Below are positions 8,954-18,646 of a stretch of DNA of 56,136 nucleotides, piece by piece. Origin of the DNA: CALRGE01 sp964360635 (GTDB lineage: Bacteria > Patescibacteriota > Gracilibacteria > UBA1369 > 2-02-FULL-48-14); assembly GCA_964360635.1 (NCBI GenBank), contig CAYHXO010000012.1, positions 1 to 56,136 on the forward strand, written 5' to 3'. A program made the translations under genes and the position numbers. The notes under the pieces were generated by a model. It had not been told where the DNA came from. It searched no databases and was given only the letters and a program-made list of their open reading frames with translations. The stretch's first letter is position 1. Each line of letters begins with the position of its first letter.

Positions 8954-9742
8954 TTACTTGTTAGTATTTAGATATTTTGAAGCTATTAGCATTTTAATTC
9001 TTTCAGCTTTTGTCTCTGAGACTAAAAGTGCCTTCTGAAATTGACCAAGTTCTTTCACAAAAGTTGCTTTAGCAGATTTTAAAGCTGTGGCATCTTTATC
9101 AATCTTAAAATCTTCAACTTCAGGAAGGATAACTGTTGGTGTATCAGCATTTGCATCACTTACTAAACTTGCAATAAGCTCACCTTCACCTGGGAATCTA
9201 GCATTTTTTAAAGTAAATGTCTTAACATCGTCGTTACAATTAATTCCTCTTGTTCTTAATTCTTCAAAAGCCTCAGTCATGTGTTCATCCATCAACACAG
9301 CAGTTTGAGGTATAAAACCTACTACGTCAACCGTCCCACCACCATTCATTTGAGTATGTGAATTTAAAAATTCATCAGCCTTAGCAAGCTGATCTTGCAA
9401 TGTATGCAAAGTCTTCATTCCAGAGCTAATTGAAGCAGGGTCTTCCAATACAGTCTCTCTCTGTAATTTGGCAAAATCTGCCTTCATTTTTGAATATGGA
9501 AGCTCTTTAACTTTAGCAAGATATTCTAATGCAGATACTTTTTCTTCCTCTTTTATTTCATCACTTGTAACATCTAATACAGCGCTTACCTTAGCTGAGG
9601 TTTCAGGCATAATCTTCGTTAGTTGTTTTGCATTAATTGTAACTTCACAATGTTCTGCAACAAGTGGAGCAGTCATGCCAAGATCGGCTGCTTCTGCCTC
9701 TAGTCCTACAAATAATGGAAGTGTCGCAAGTAGTCTTTTCAT
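8954..9742 (-). CDS. Secreted protein, first of a tandem paralogous pair
   Basis: 262 residues with a signal peptide (cleavage near AEA at residues 16-19). Two cysteines sit in the contexts EHCEV and RTRGINC, matching the downstream paralogue. The rest is helical and rich in Lys/Glu, and I do not recognise the family. A strong promoter lies directly upstream (9767-9795). It may be a periplasmic or surface helical protein. Function unknown. Confidence 0.75.
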   Translation of the reverse strand: MKRLLATLPLFVGLEAEAADLGMTAPLVAEHCEVTINAKQLTKIMPETSAKVSAVLDVTSDEIKEEEKVSALEYLAKVKELPYSKMKADFAKLQRETVLEDPASISSGMKTLHTLQDQLAKADEFLNSHTQMNGGGTVDVVGFIPQTAVLMDEHMTEAFEELRTRGINCNDDVKTFTLKNARFPGEGELIASLVSDANADTPTVILPEVEDFKIDKDATALKSAKATFVKELGQFQKALLVSETKAERIKMLIASKYLNTNK

Positions 9743-9766
9743 AAGTGTTTTTAAATTTAAGTGCGG

Positions 9767-9795
9767 ACTATATACGCATTTTTAAATTATGTCAA
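9767..9795 (-). promoter_or_regulatory. Promoter of the secreted-protein pair
   Basis: On the minus strand TTGACA (9790-9795), 17 bases, TATAGT (9767-9772). It is near consensus and 25 bases before the start codon. Confidence 0.8.
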
Positions 9796-9839
9796 GCAAT
9801 TTGAAATGGCTTAGCTGAGCCATGCGTGACTCTTTACCC

Positions 9840-9868
9840 TTGACAAACTATGGATTTTAATGTACAAT
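9840..9868 (+). promoter_or_regulatory. Promoter of the 75-residue membrane protein
   Basis: TTGACA (9840-9845), 17 bases, TACAAT (9863-9868). Near consensus, leader about 25 bases. Confidence 0.8.
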
Positions 9869-9899
9869 TACCCGATTAATAATAAATAATCAAAGTTCA

Positions 9900-10127
9900 A
9901 TGGATGCATTTACAAGTCTTAGCGAGAGGGCAAAGGTCATGATTGTGGCCGGCACGCTGTTTGTGCTTACACTCTCGATTGGGCTGATAGTATTCGGAGA
10001 AAATATTTTTTCTATGGAAAGCGGGATAATGAAAGATTTAAAAGGTTCAATTCAAGCCGACATGCTTTATGTGCACCCTGAATTGGATCATGGGGGTGGC
10101 ACCGAAGCAGTAGGAGAAGCACACTGA
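9900..10127 (+). CDS. Small single-pass membrane protein
   Basis: 75 residues. One hydrophobic segment (about residues 13-34) follows a short charged N-terminus. The C-terminal 40 residues are hydrophilic and end in a Gly/His/Glu-rich stretch. Its strong dedicated promoter argues that it is real and well expressed. I do not recognise the family. Confidence 0.7.
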   Translation: MDAFTSLSERAKVMIVAGTLFVLTLSIGLIVFGENIFSMESGIMKDLKGSIQADMLYVHPELDHGGGTEAVGEAH

Positions 10128-10136
10128 TCTAAATAT

Positions 10137-10904
10137 TTACCTAGTAAACCTCTTCTCCCTCACCTTCATGTTAATCGCATGCGCAATTTCGTGGTGTTCT
10201 TTGCATAGTGGCGCGAGGTAATTTGGATCATGCCTGTGCGAAAGTGCGAAGGTTTGTGTGTGGTGAATAACTTCAGATGGTTTTTTACAGGTTGGAATGG
10301 AGCATTTCGTTCCGTGTTCTTTAGTGAGTAGTTTTTTGGTTTTTACTCGCAATGGGCGTGAAGTTGTAGTCTCAACAGGTAGCGCTTTTTCTTCTGCAAT
10401 TTCTTCCTCTCGCCTGTTAAGTGCGGCGCTGATAAGCTCGTTAATATCTATCCCTTTTTCCTGAAGTTCAATTAAACGATTTTTGACTTCCACATTTAAG
10501 CTTAAAGTCTGCGCGCGCAACCCTGTAAACTTTTCATCGCGAACTAAAGTTTCTACTGCTTTTTGTGACATGTTTTGAACTACTCGAGAAAGCTCACCTT
10601 CGTTCTCTTTTGTAGCAATTGAAGCTACTCTAGCTAACTTGTTTATACTAACTTCTCCAGTTACAAGTTGCTCGTAAAGTTTTGGCATACTTTCAAATCT
10701 CTCCTCCAAATTTAGGGTTAAACGAACTTGATCATTAGATAATCCACAGAACTTTGCTGCGAACTCGAAGATAGAGCTACAGTTCTTTTTCTCGTACAAC
10801 TTTCTCTTGTGAATCTCCGGTAAAAGTCCAATAAACTTCCTTCTGTATTCAAGAGCATTTCGGCCATAAGTCAGAGCGGTTTCCAGTAGTTCTTTATCAT
10901 TCAT
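10137..10904 (-). CDS. HNH endonuclease domain protein
   Basis: About 255 residues from the ATG at 10904. An in-frame upstream ATG at 10946 exists, but a TATACT-like -10 (10929-10934) lies inside that extension, which favours the shorter start. The N-terminal two thirds is helical and resembles the DUF222-like part of such proteins. The C-terminus is an HNH module with Cys-x4-Cys, VIHH, and APLCKEHHEIAH (about residues 195-245). HNH modules cut or nick nucleic acid with a His-metal centre. Families like this are multicopy in Patescibacteria, and the biological role is unknown. Confidence 0.8.
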   Translation of the reverse strand: MNDKELLETALTYGRNALEYRRKFIGLLPEIHKRKLYEKKNCSSIFEFAAKFCGLSNDQVRLTLNLEERFESMPKLYEQLVTGEVSINKLARVASIATKENEGELSRVVQNMSQKAVETLVRDEKFTGLRAQTLSLNVEVKNRLIELQEKGIDINELISAALNRREEEIAEEKALPVETTTSRPLRVKTKKLLTKEHGTKCSIPTCKKPSEVIHHTQTFALSHRHDPNYLAPLCKEHHEIAHAINMKVREKRFTR

Positions 10905-11182
10905 TTTAGGTGGGGTTAAATCGAGAAGAGTATAACAAAAATTCACACGATTTGCAGGTTAAAATGCCTGCTTTGACTGGACAATTTGTGGAGTGAGTGT
11001 GTGCCCGTATATCGTCCCAATTATTTTATATGGCGAACAACTAGCGTTTGATTTGTTAATGTTGGAAGTGTAATTTATTGAGGCTTACTAACTTTTGAAA
11101 TATGCTTGAAACGCCTATATTAATTAACGGAGATGTTCTAAAAATGGCCGAAGACAAATATTTCCAGGTTTATTAGACTAAA

Positions 11183-13573
11183 ATGGCCAACTACGAAGCC
11201 ACCAAAATAGAAGCAAAATGGCAGAAAAAATGGCGTGAAAGCGGCATTTATAAGGCTGATTTGGAAAATCCTGTGAAGCCGAAGTATTATAATGTGACAA
11301 TGTTTCCTTATCCGAGTGGAGATAAGTTGCATGTTGGGCATTGGTATAATTATGCTCCTGTTGATTCTTGGGGGCGGTACATGAAATTAAAAGGTTATGA
11401 GGTTTTTCAGCCTATGGGTTTTGATTCTTTTGGGCTACCAGCGGAAAATTATGCGATAAAAACGGGTGTACATCCTGCAGAAACAACGAGGGCGAATATT
11501 GAGAAAATGAAGGAGCAGATTGGCGCGATTGGTGGAATGTTTGATTTGGATCTTAATCTTGAGACAAGTTCGCCGGAATACTATAAGTGGACTCAGTGGC
11601 TTTTCCTTCAGTTATATAAGAAGGGATTGGCATATCGTCGCGAGGCTCCTGTAAACTGGTGTCCTGGCTGTATGACAGTTTTGGCGAATGAACAAGTGCA
11701 AGAAGGTAAATGTGAGAGGTGTAAGAGTGAAGTTGTGCAGAAAAAACTTCGCCAGTGGTTTTTTAAGATTACAGATTATTCAGAAAAGCTTTTGAATTAT
11801 GAAGGTTTGGATTGGCCGGAGAAAACCATCGCAATGCAAAAACATTGGATTGGGAAGAGTGAAGGCGTTGAGGCTGATTTTAGAATCAGTGAAGATCAGA
11901 GCAAAAAAATCAGAATTTTCACGACGCGTTTTGACACTATATATGGAACGAATTTTGTGGCGATTGCACCTGAGCATCCAAAATTGTTTGATTATGTTAG
12001 TGACTCTGAGCGTGCTGTGGTTGAAAAATATGTAGAAGCAAGTAAGAAAAAAAGTGAGCTCGAAAGGCAGATGGAAGGCAAACAGAAGACCGGAGTGAAA
12101 ACAGGAATGCATGCAATCAACCCAATGAGTGGTGAAGCAATGCCGATTTACGTTGCGGATTTTGTGCTTATGTATGGAACTGGTTCTGTGATGGGAACTC
12201 CTGCTCATGATGAACGTGATTTTCAGTTCGCGAAGGTTATGAAGATTCTCGCGCCGCAGGTGATTGTTGCTAAGGATGGCGATAAATATGAAGATGATGT
12301 GGCGGAGTGGAGTGACACTTTGCACGACGACGGAATAATGGTGAATAGCGGGCCTTATACCGGAATGAAAAATCGAGAGGCCTTGGAAAAAATGGCGAGC
12401 GAGATGGAAATTGCAGGCTGGGGAAAGAAAATTGTGAACTATAGATTGCGAGATTGGCTTGTTTCAAGACAGCGTTATTGGGGCGCGCCGATTCCAATTA
12501 TTTATTGCGCTGCATGTGGAGAGGTGCCTGTGCCGGAGAAAGATCTGCCGGTAGTTCATCCTCATGTGAAAGATTATGTTCCAAAGGGTACTTCCCCATT
12601 GGCGACGGTTGAGGAGTTTGTGAATGTTGCCTGCCCAAAGTGCGGCGGAGCAGGAAAGCGCGAAGTTGATACTATGGATACTTTTGTTTGCAGTAGTTGG
12701 TACTTTTTGCGATATCCTGATGCTGGAAATTCGGCCGAAGCGTGGGACAAAAAAATTGTAGATAAATGGATGCCGGTGGATATGTATATAGGAGGAGCTG
12801 AACACGCTTGCATGCATTTGTTGTATGCGAGATTCATTCACAAAGTGATGAACGATTTGGGATTTGTTGATTCGGCGGAGCCATTCAAGCGATTGGTACA
12901 TCAAGGAACAGTCACAAAAGATGGAGCGAAAATGAGTAAATCGAAAGGAAATGTTGTTAGTCCTGATGAGTTTGTGGAGAAATATGGATCTGATGTTTTC
13001 AGAATGTATTTGATGTTTATGGGGCCTTTCACGGAAGGCGGCGATTGGAGCGACCGTGGAATTACAGGAATTGCGAGGTTTGTAGATAGGTTTTGGAGAT
13101 GTATGGAATTAGAAAGTGACGGTGCTGAATTCGAAGTGAAGGTTCATCAGACTGTTGCGCGCGTGACTGAATCGATAGAAAAAATGAATTTCAACACTGC
13201 GATTTCAGCGTTGATGGAATTAACAAATGCTGCGTTTGCGAAAGGATTAAATAAGCGTCAGAAAGAAATGGTGGCGGTTATTTTGGCTCCACTTGCACCT
13301 CACCTTGCGGAAGAAGTTTGGGAATCACTTGGGCACGGCGAAAGTATTTTCACAAAGAGCTGGCCAAAAGCCGATCCTAAATTTCTTGTGAAAGATGTGA
13401 TAACTTACGGCATTCAGGTGAACGGAAAATTACGAGGAACTGTTGATTTGAGTAAAGATGTGGAGAAGGAAAAAGCTCTCGCGGCCGCTCGTGCTGTGGT
13501 TGCGAAATACATGACCGGCGAAGCGAAAAAAGAGATCTTCGTGGCAGGGAAAATTATTGGGTTTGTGGTTTAA
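11183..13573 (+). CDS. leuS: Leucyl-tRNA synthetase
   Basis: 796 residues, slightly shorter than the E. coli enzyme. Class I signatures are HVGH (residues 50-53) and KMSKSKGN (about 583-590). A Cys-rich zinc insertion is present (WCPGCMTVLANEQV, then CERCKSE, about residues 157-182). The CP1 editing domain contains GTPAHDERD (about 335-343). An anticodon-binding domain and a C-terminal domain follow. It charges tRNA-Leu. The 278-bp upstream gap holds no other gene and I see no T-box there. Confidence 0.96.
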   Translation: MANYEATKIEAKWQKKWRESGIYKADLENPVKPKYYNVTMFPYPSGDKLHVGHWYNYAPVDSWGRYMKLKGYEVFQPMGFDSFGLPAENYAIKTGVHPAETTRANIEKMKEQIGAIGGMFDLDLNLETSSPEYYKWTQWLFLQLYKKGLAYRREAPVNWCPGCMTVLANEQVQEGKCERCKSEVVQKKLRQWFFKITDYSEKLLNYEGLDWPEKTIAMQKHWIGKSEGVEADFRISEDQSKKIRIFTTRFDTIYGTNFVAIAPEHPKLFDYVSDSERAVVEKYVEASKKKSELERQMEGKQKTGVKTGMHAINPMSGEAMPIYVADFVLMYGTGSVMGTPAHDERDFQFAKVMKILAPQVIVAKDGDKYEDDVAEWSDTLHDDGIMVNSGPYTGMKNREALEKMASEMEIAGWGKKIVNYRLRDWLVSRQRYWGAPIPIIYCAACGEVPVPEKDLPVVHPHVKDYVPKGTSPLATVEEFVNVACPKCGGAGKREVDTMDTFVCSSWYFLRYPDAGNSAEAWDKKIVDKWMPVDMYIGGAEHACMHLLYARFIHKVMNDLGFVDSAEPFKRLVHQGTVTKDGAKMSKSKGNVVSPDEFVEKYGSDVFRMYLMFMGPFTEGGDWSDRGITGIARFVDRFWRCMELESDGAEFEVKVHQTVARVTESIEKMNFNTAISALMELTNAAFAKGLNKRQKEMVAVILAPLAPHLAEEVWESLGHGESIFTKSWPKADPKFLVKDVITYGIQVNGKLRGTVDLSKDVEKEKALAAARAVVAKYMTGEAKKEIFVAGKIIGFVV

Positions 13574-13639
13574 CTAATTTATAAAGGTTCAAATACAGTA
13601 TTCGTAGAATAGTGATTGTTTTTTTCAAGCCCAGATAAA

Positions 13640-14641
13640 CTATAGAATTTTGGGGAATTTTCCGTCACTGTTAGATTCAACGAGCTCAGCTAATCTAGCA
13701 TCAATGTGTTTATTTCCCCAATTAGAATGATTTGCACTAAGGTATCGGTTACCAGAGTCAGGACAAAGCACAACTACATCTTCATTTGATAGCTCCTCAT
13801 CATCTATAACTTGTTTAGCTGCAGCTACAGCCAAACCACTAGAAGCACCTACAAATATACCCGTCTGATTTAGCAAATTATCAATTTCAAGAAGTGCAAC
13901 TTCATCTCTTACTTCAACAACTTTCGCTAAAACCTCCAAGTTCAAGTTACCTGGTATTAAATCCTCGCCAACCCCTTCGATCAGACTAGTGTCCGAACCA
14001 GGGCGCTTTTCATCTAAACCATAAAATGTAGTATAATATATGCCAACTGCAGATGTAACACCGACAACTTTTGTGGAAGATCCTACGTCCTGAAGATAGC
14101 GTGCAATTCCACTAGCAGTTCCACCAGTACCCATAGGACTAAATACATACTGTGCTTGTGGTACAGTTCGATATATTTCCGGCCCTGTCGTATTATAGTG
14201 AGCCTCTTGGTTGAGTGGATTATGGTATTGATCAATAAGAATGCCTTCTTGCTCTTCAGCGATTCTTTTTGCAAATCCTCTAAAACCAAGTGGTGAATCA
14301 GAATCTTCAGCACCGTTCACCATTACGATTGTCGAGCCTAATCGTTTTAACAGTTTAATTTTATCAGGGCTGGTCTGACCTGTAACCACGAGCGTTAAAT
14401 CAAAATTCCAAACTTTGGAAGCTTGAGCTAAACCAATAGCCAAATTCCCACTACTATATTCAACAATTCTTTTTTTACTCAAATCAACTTGCTCACTAAG
14501 TACCTTACATATATAAAAAGCGACTCTATCTTTAATTGATAAACCAGGATTTTGCGCCTCTATTTTTAAGTGAAGTGTATTCCCATTATATGGGATCTCA
14601 ACTATCGGCGTATTCCCTACAAGTTCAGAAAGTGATTTCAT
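13640..14641 (-). CDS. Cysteine synthase/OASS-like PLP enzyme
   Basis: 333 residues of fold-type II. The N-terminal VGNTPIVEIP is typical. The PLP lysine lies in SIKDR (about residues 35-39). The substrate loop is EYSSGNLAIG, where family members usually have a T/SSGN.G motif. The phosphate-binding loop is GTGGTASGI (about 172-180). Such enzymes replace a beta-leaving group on an O-activated serine. One base separates it from the upstream PP-loop ATPase gene, so the pair is one operon and probably one pathway. It may be a specialised amino-acid synthase rather than housekeeping CysK. Confidence 0.8.
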   Translation of the reverse strand: MKSLSELVGNTPIVEIPYNGNTLHLKIEAQNPGLSIKDRVAFYICKVLSEQVDLSKKRIVEYSSGNLAIGLAQASKVWNFDLTLVVTGQTSPDKIKLLKRLGSTIVMVNGAEDSDSPLGFRGFAKRIAEEQEGILIDQYHNPLNQEAHYNTTGPEIYRTVPQAQYVFSPMGTGGTASGIARYLQDVGSSTKVVGVTSAVGIYYTTFYGLDEKRPGSDTSLIEGVGEDLIPGNLNLEVLAKVVEVRDEVALLEIDNLLNQTGIFVGASSGLAVAAAKQVIDDEELSNEDVVVLCPDSGNRYLSANHSNWGNKHIDARLAELVESNSDGKFPKIL

Positions 14642-14642
14642 T

Positions 14643-16067
14643 TTATTTATTGTTTAAAAATTTTCTAAATAAATGGGTGTCAGGAACTTCAAGCCTAGGC
14701 CCTTCAGAAATTCTTCGATAAACCCAAGTATTACCATTGAAGGAAGGATGTTCTCCATAGGAAGACATGACAGTAGATTTTATTCCGAAATACTCTTCAT
14801 AAGGTAATTTCGTCTCACATGTATTTACAGGTTCAGTTGAGAGATCTCTATAATCAATACCAATCTTTTTAGCAATTATAGAGGTGTCAATATTTGCTTT
14901 TTCAGGTTGTCTGGCATCTGGACTAGTTTCGGCAGAAATTTGTTTCTTCCCAAATGTTCTCGCAATGTGTTCAGCAATGCGTTGGTCAAATGGAAGATTC
15001 CGACAAAAAAGCTGAGACTCTGATAGAGTATCTGTTCCATGTTTAGATACTAAAGCATCATAGGTAGGGTGCCCGAATAAAAAAGAATGATCTGCAATTA
15101 CCTGTGGCATGTCTGGCAAATAAGCATAATTTCGTTCGTGCATACCAGATGCAGCTAATTTTACACGTTGACACTTGTCACAATATCCACAGTCGCCATC
15201 ATTGCTATTCCAGCACGAGATTTTGGACTCTACACCACTCAAACCGGATTTTCTTCTTGTAAGCTCAAAAACAGAATACGTACTAAGTGTGGCGAGGGGA
15301 AATAAAAATTTGACTTGAGTGCCAAGTAAAGCTTGTAGATAAGCCTGATGTATTCTCATGGAATTAGGTGATTCATAAGGTGCACGCCTCTGTGAAGATT
15401 CAAACCCAAGTACGTCAAATGAATGACCAACAGAAATAAATTCAGGAGTCCTATCGTGGGTATCCCAAAGTGGTGCGAAATAGGTCACAGGAATGTCGAA
15501 TGATTCATAATACGGATCAGGAAATTCTGACGATTGCGTGGTGGAAAAACGTTTAGTTGGATCAAAACTGTCATAACTAATAGTGTAAGGATAGACGGCA
15601 AAGTCACACTCCTTAAGTATCTCAATTGACATAGAAGAGTCTCTACCACCACTATATCCAACAGCAACATTGTTCTGAACTAGACTCCGAGGTGATGGCT
15701 TGAGTTCATGTTGTTTAGAAACAGAAATTGATGGTGGTCTCGAATCACTTAAATCCCCTATAACTTGTGAAGTAAGTTGCTTCAAAAAGTCAAATGACCT
15801 AGGGTCTAATGCAAAATCAATATGTATTGCATACGCTTTTCTAAATTCACCAATTAACCAAGCTAAAAGAGCTGATTTCATAATTTCAAAACCAACTGGA
15901 GTGGAGTCATTGATAGATTCAAGACTTACCCTTGTTAACAATTTACCTCGCTCATCTTTTGCCACGACTCCAATTGATTTACGATCGCCTAGCAGTTCAC
16001 AGACAAGGGCTGATGGTGAATTACCAATAATGCAAGCTGGCTTCATAAAATGGCTTAAACAAGGCAT
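14643..16067 (-). CDS. PP-loop ATPase with Cys cluster, unknown pathway
   Basis: 474 residues. The ATP-pyrophosphatase signature SGGRDSS lies near residue 139. A zinc-type Cys cluster (CWNSNDGDCGYCDKC) is around residues 282-296, as in 7-cyano-7-deazaguanine synthase-type PP-loop enzymes. The N-terminal ~120 residues are unfamiliar. PP-loop enzymes adenylate a carboxylate or carbonyl, followed by attack of N or S. The gene is translated just before the PLP enzyme (1-base gap). Together they could activate and then transform an amino-acid-like substrate. An alternative start at 16046 is possible. Confidence 0.7.
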   Translation of the reverse strand: MPCLSHFMKPACIIGNSPSALVCELLGDRKSIGVVAKDERGKLLTRVSLESINDSTPVGFEIMKSALLAWLIGEFRKAYAIHIDFALDPRSFDFLKQLTSQVIGDLSDSRPPSISVSKQHELKPSPRSLVQNNVAVGYSGGRDSSMSIEILKECDFAVYPYTISYDSFDPTKRFSTTQSSEFPDPYYESFDIPVTYFAPLWDTHDRTPEFISVGHSFDVLGFESSQRRAPYESPNSMRIHQAYLQALLGTQVKFLFPLATLSTYSVFELTRRKSGLSGVESKISCWNSNDGDCGYCDKCQRVKLAASGMHERNYAYLPDMPQVIADHSFLFGHPTYDALVSKHGTDTLSESQLFCRNLPFDQRIAEHIARTFGKKQISAETSPDARQPEKANIDTSIIAKKIGIDYRDLSTEPVNTCETKLPYEEYFGIKSTVMSSYGEHPSFNGNTWVYRRISEGPRLEVPDTHLFRKFLNNK

Positions 16068-16151
16068 TTATACTCGCCTATTTTTCCTAAAACAACATAA
16101 AATGTGATAATTATATTGTTTCATGATAGATTGTTGTAGTTAATATAATTT

Positions 16152-16592
16152 ATGAAGAATTGTATTTTTTGTAAGATTGTAAAGCATGAGGTGGATTCTC
16201 ATATCATTTATGAGGATTCTTCTGTTATTGCAGTGCTAGATATAGATCCAATAACAGATGGTCATACACTCGTCATTCCGAAAAAAGATATAAGAAATAT
16301 AAGTGGGCTAGATGCAAAAACAGGCTCTTGTTTGATGAATATTGCGAAAAATTTAGCATCTATTATTGAAAGGACATTCGAATTTGATGGCATTGAGATC
16401 AGAGCAGTAAGTGGGTATTTTCAAGATATTCCTCATTTCCATTTGCATGTTTTTGGCAGGAATAAGACGAATGATATAAAAATAATATATCCTGAAGGAA
16501 TTGATAATTCTGATAAACATCTGGCTCAAATTGCAAAAAAAATTAATAGGCTTGTTGAAGTGAAATTTATCGGACTTGACGAAATAGACTAA
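16152..16592 (+). CDS. HIT family hydrolase/transferase
   Basis: 146 residues. The histidine triad HFHLHVF is near residues 96-102, and the N-terminal CIFCKIVKHE is typical of HIT/Hint proteins. These cleave nucleoside phosphoramidates or other nucleotide alpha-phosphate bonds. It starts 84 bases from the divergent PP-loop gene and 39 bases before aspS on the same strand. A link to aminoacyl-adenylate clean-up is possible but inferred. Confidence 0.88.
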   Translation: MKNCIFCKIVKHEVDSHIIYEDSSVIAVLDIDPITDGHTLVIPKKDIRNISGLDAKTGSCLMNIAKNLASIIERTFEFDGIEIRAVSGYFQDIPHFHLHVFGRNKTNDIKIIYPEGIDNSDKHLAQIAKKINRLVEVKFIGLDEID

Positions 16593-16631
16593 GGGTATAT
16601 AGTTAGCTACTATTGTTTATAAATATTTTAT

Positions 16632-17996
16632 ATGAGATTAGATCTAACAGAAAATAGGCTTAGTACTTCTGCAACTGATTTGAAGCCTGCTGTTGAAGCA
16701 CATGACTTATTGAATAAGGTAGGTCAAACGGCCACTATTGAAGGCGCTGTTTTGAATATTAGGGAAATGAAATGGGGAGGTTTCATTGTGCTACGCACTC
16801 CAACTAGTACAATTCAAGTGGTAGTTTCTACTGATCAACTCTCTCAATTTAAGAAAGGTGACTTTGTTACAGTGAAAGGAGAGGTGAAATCTAAAAAGTC
16901 AAAGACAGGAATACCAGAAATTGAAATTTCCTGTGGAGAGGTAAAAATACTAAGTTCATCTCAAATTGAACCATCTTTTGATGTAGCTGGCTTGAATTTA
17001 ACAGCATCACAGTCCAATGTTCTAGATGAGCGACTTCTTAGCCTTCGCAACCCAACAGAACGTGCTATTTTTCAAGTCCAAGCAGAAATTGCAAGAGCTT
17101 TTAGAGAATTTTTAGTAGGGCAGAGATTTACGGAAATTTTTTCACCAAAAATTGTAGGGGGTAATGCTGAAGGAGGAGCTAATGTATTTAGCTTGGACTA
17201 CTTTGGCACTCCTGCTTTCTTGGCTCAAAGCCCTCAATTCTACAAACAATTCATGGTTCCTGTACATGGAAGAGTTTTCGAAGTTGGACCTGTGTTTAGA
17301 GCCGAAGCTTCTCGAACCACACGACATCTTACAACTTATACTTCAATGGATCTTGAAATGGGTCCGATAGATGGATTTCAGGACGTGATGCAAATGGAGG
17401 CGACAATGTTGGCGCATGTAATTGCTTCAGTTCGAAAAAACTGTGCCGAAGCTTTTGATCTTTTGAAAAAAGGTGAAGTTTTGCAGGAAGACTTACCAGA
17501 CATGGCTGCTGGTATCCCTCAAGTTAGATTCGCAGATGCGAAAAGAATGATCGAAGATCGTTTTGGCAAACAATCTAATGATGATCATGATCTTGAACCA
17601 GAAGATGAAAGGCTTATTTCTCAAGCTGTTCATGAAGAAACTGGATCTGATTTTGTGTTCGTGACTCATTATCCGTGGGAGAAACGCCCATTTTATGCAA
17701 AGAGAGATCCGGATGATCGAGGTGTAACAAAAAGTTTTGATCTTCTTTTTCGAGGAGTAGAGATTACAACGGGTGGGCAACGAATAAACGACTATGATGA
17801 ACAAGTACAAGCTATTAGGGATAAGGGCTTAGATCCATCTGGTTTCGAGCAATTTCTACGTTTGCATCAACTTGGTACTCCACCTCATGGTGGACTTGGA
17901 CTTGGACTAGAACGCTTAACCATGAAATTAACTGGATTAGAGAATATTAAACGTGCGACTCTCTTCCCAAGAGATTTGACTCGTTTGAATCCTTAG
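16632..17996 (+). CDS. aspS: Aspartyl-tRNA synthetase, archaeal/eukaryotic type
   Basis: 454 residues. An N-terminal OB anticodon-binding domain (about residues 25-125) is joined to a class II core without the bacterial GAD insertion. The Asp-binding stretch GGNAEGGANVF (about 178-188) and QSPQFYKQ mark AspRS. Motif 2 is VFRAEASRTTRHL and motif 3 is GGLGLGLERL. The short archaeal-type form is often non-discriminating, charging both tRNA-Asp and tRNA-Asn. That would need GatCAB, which is not in this window. It is probably cotranscribed with the HIT gene. Confidence 0.88.
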   Translation: MRLDLTENRLSTSATDLKPAVEAHDLLNKVGQTATIEGAVLNIREMKWGGFIVLRTPTSTIQVVVSTDQLSQFKKGDFVTVKGEVKSKKSKTGIPEIEISCGEVKILSSSQIEPSFDVAGLNLTASQSNVLDERLLSLRNPTERAIFQVQAEIARAFREFLVGQRFTEIFSPKIVGGNAEGGANVFSLDYFGTPAFLAQSPQFYKQFMVPVHGRVFEVGPVFRAEASRTTRHLTTYTSMDLEMGPIDGFQDVMQMEATMLAHVIASVRKNCAEAFDLLKKGEVLQEDLPDMAAGIPQVRFADAKRMIEDRFGKQSNDDHDLEPEDERLISQAVHEETGSDFVFVTHYPWEKRPFYAKRDPDDRGVTKSFDLLFRGVEITTGGQRINDYDEQVQAIRDKGLDPSGFEQFLRLHQLGTPPHGGLGLGLERLTMKLTGLENIKRATLFPRDLTRLNP

Positions 17997-18144
17997 TTTG
18001 TGGTTTGATTATTGCAGGAAAAATTTACGATCAATTTTGGAGTATAAACGAAAAAGCCCCGAATAAAGACGAAACATTATGAAGTGCTTTTTCCTAGTGA
18101 TACGTTCTCATTTTAATTCATTCTTAAGCCAAAATCAAAAGAAT

Positions 18145-18618
18145 TTAAGTCGCATTAGCAAACCCACCAAACTCGCTGATTGTGATTGTGGAGGCGTTGT
18201 TTCCTGTTCCATCAGTTAAGATCATTCCATGTGTATTGGCATCAAATGTAACAGTGCCATATGGCGGATAATACTTAACATTAAAAGCCGGTGATGCAGT
18301 GATCCCACTGCTAAAAGTTAGTGAATCAATTTCACTTGTGCCTGCATCAATGTCATAGCCGGTTAGAGTTATACTTGCGGTGCCAGCTTCAAGATAATAA
18401 TAATCAGCCTGCTTATCATTCACCATAAGATTTGTGAGCGAAAGATTCCGCGCTTTTTGAATAATTGAAAGAACCTTTTCCTTGTCGCTTTCGAATGTGA
18501 CTTTTTTTTGACTGTTTGAATATGAAATGGCAAAACCGGTAGAGAAAATTCCAATCATCATGATAACAATAAGAATTTCAACTAACGTGAAGGCCGGCTT
18601 GGCGGATAGTGTTTTCAT
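18145..18618 (-). CDS. Type II/IV pseudopilin, GspH-like
   Basis: About 157 residues from the ATG at 18618. A GTG at 18624 is also in frame. A type III signal is present: a basic leader ending PA followed by FTLVEILIVIMMIG. The prepilin peptidase cut would be before Phe, with Glu+5 present. The rest is a beta-rich globular head with no cysteines. It is divergent from the three-pseudopilin operon starting at 18647, with only 28 bases between starts. It likely belongs to the tip complex of a type IV pilus. Confidence 0.85.
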   Translation of the reverse strand: MKTLSAKPAFTLVEILIVIMMIGIFSTGFAISYSNSQKKVTFESDKEKVLSIIQKARNLSLTNLMVNDKQADYYYLEAGTASITLTGYDIDAGTSEIDSLTFSSGITASPAFNVKYYPPYGTVTFDANTHGMILTDGTGNNASTITISEFGGFANAT

Positions 18619-18646
18619 GCGCACATTTTAACGCTATGATTGGTTC

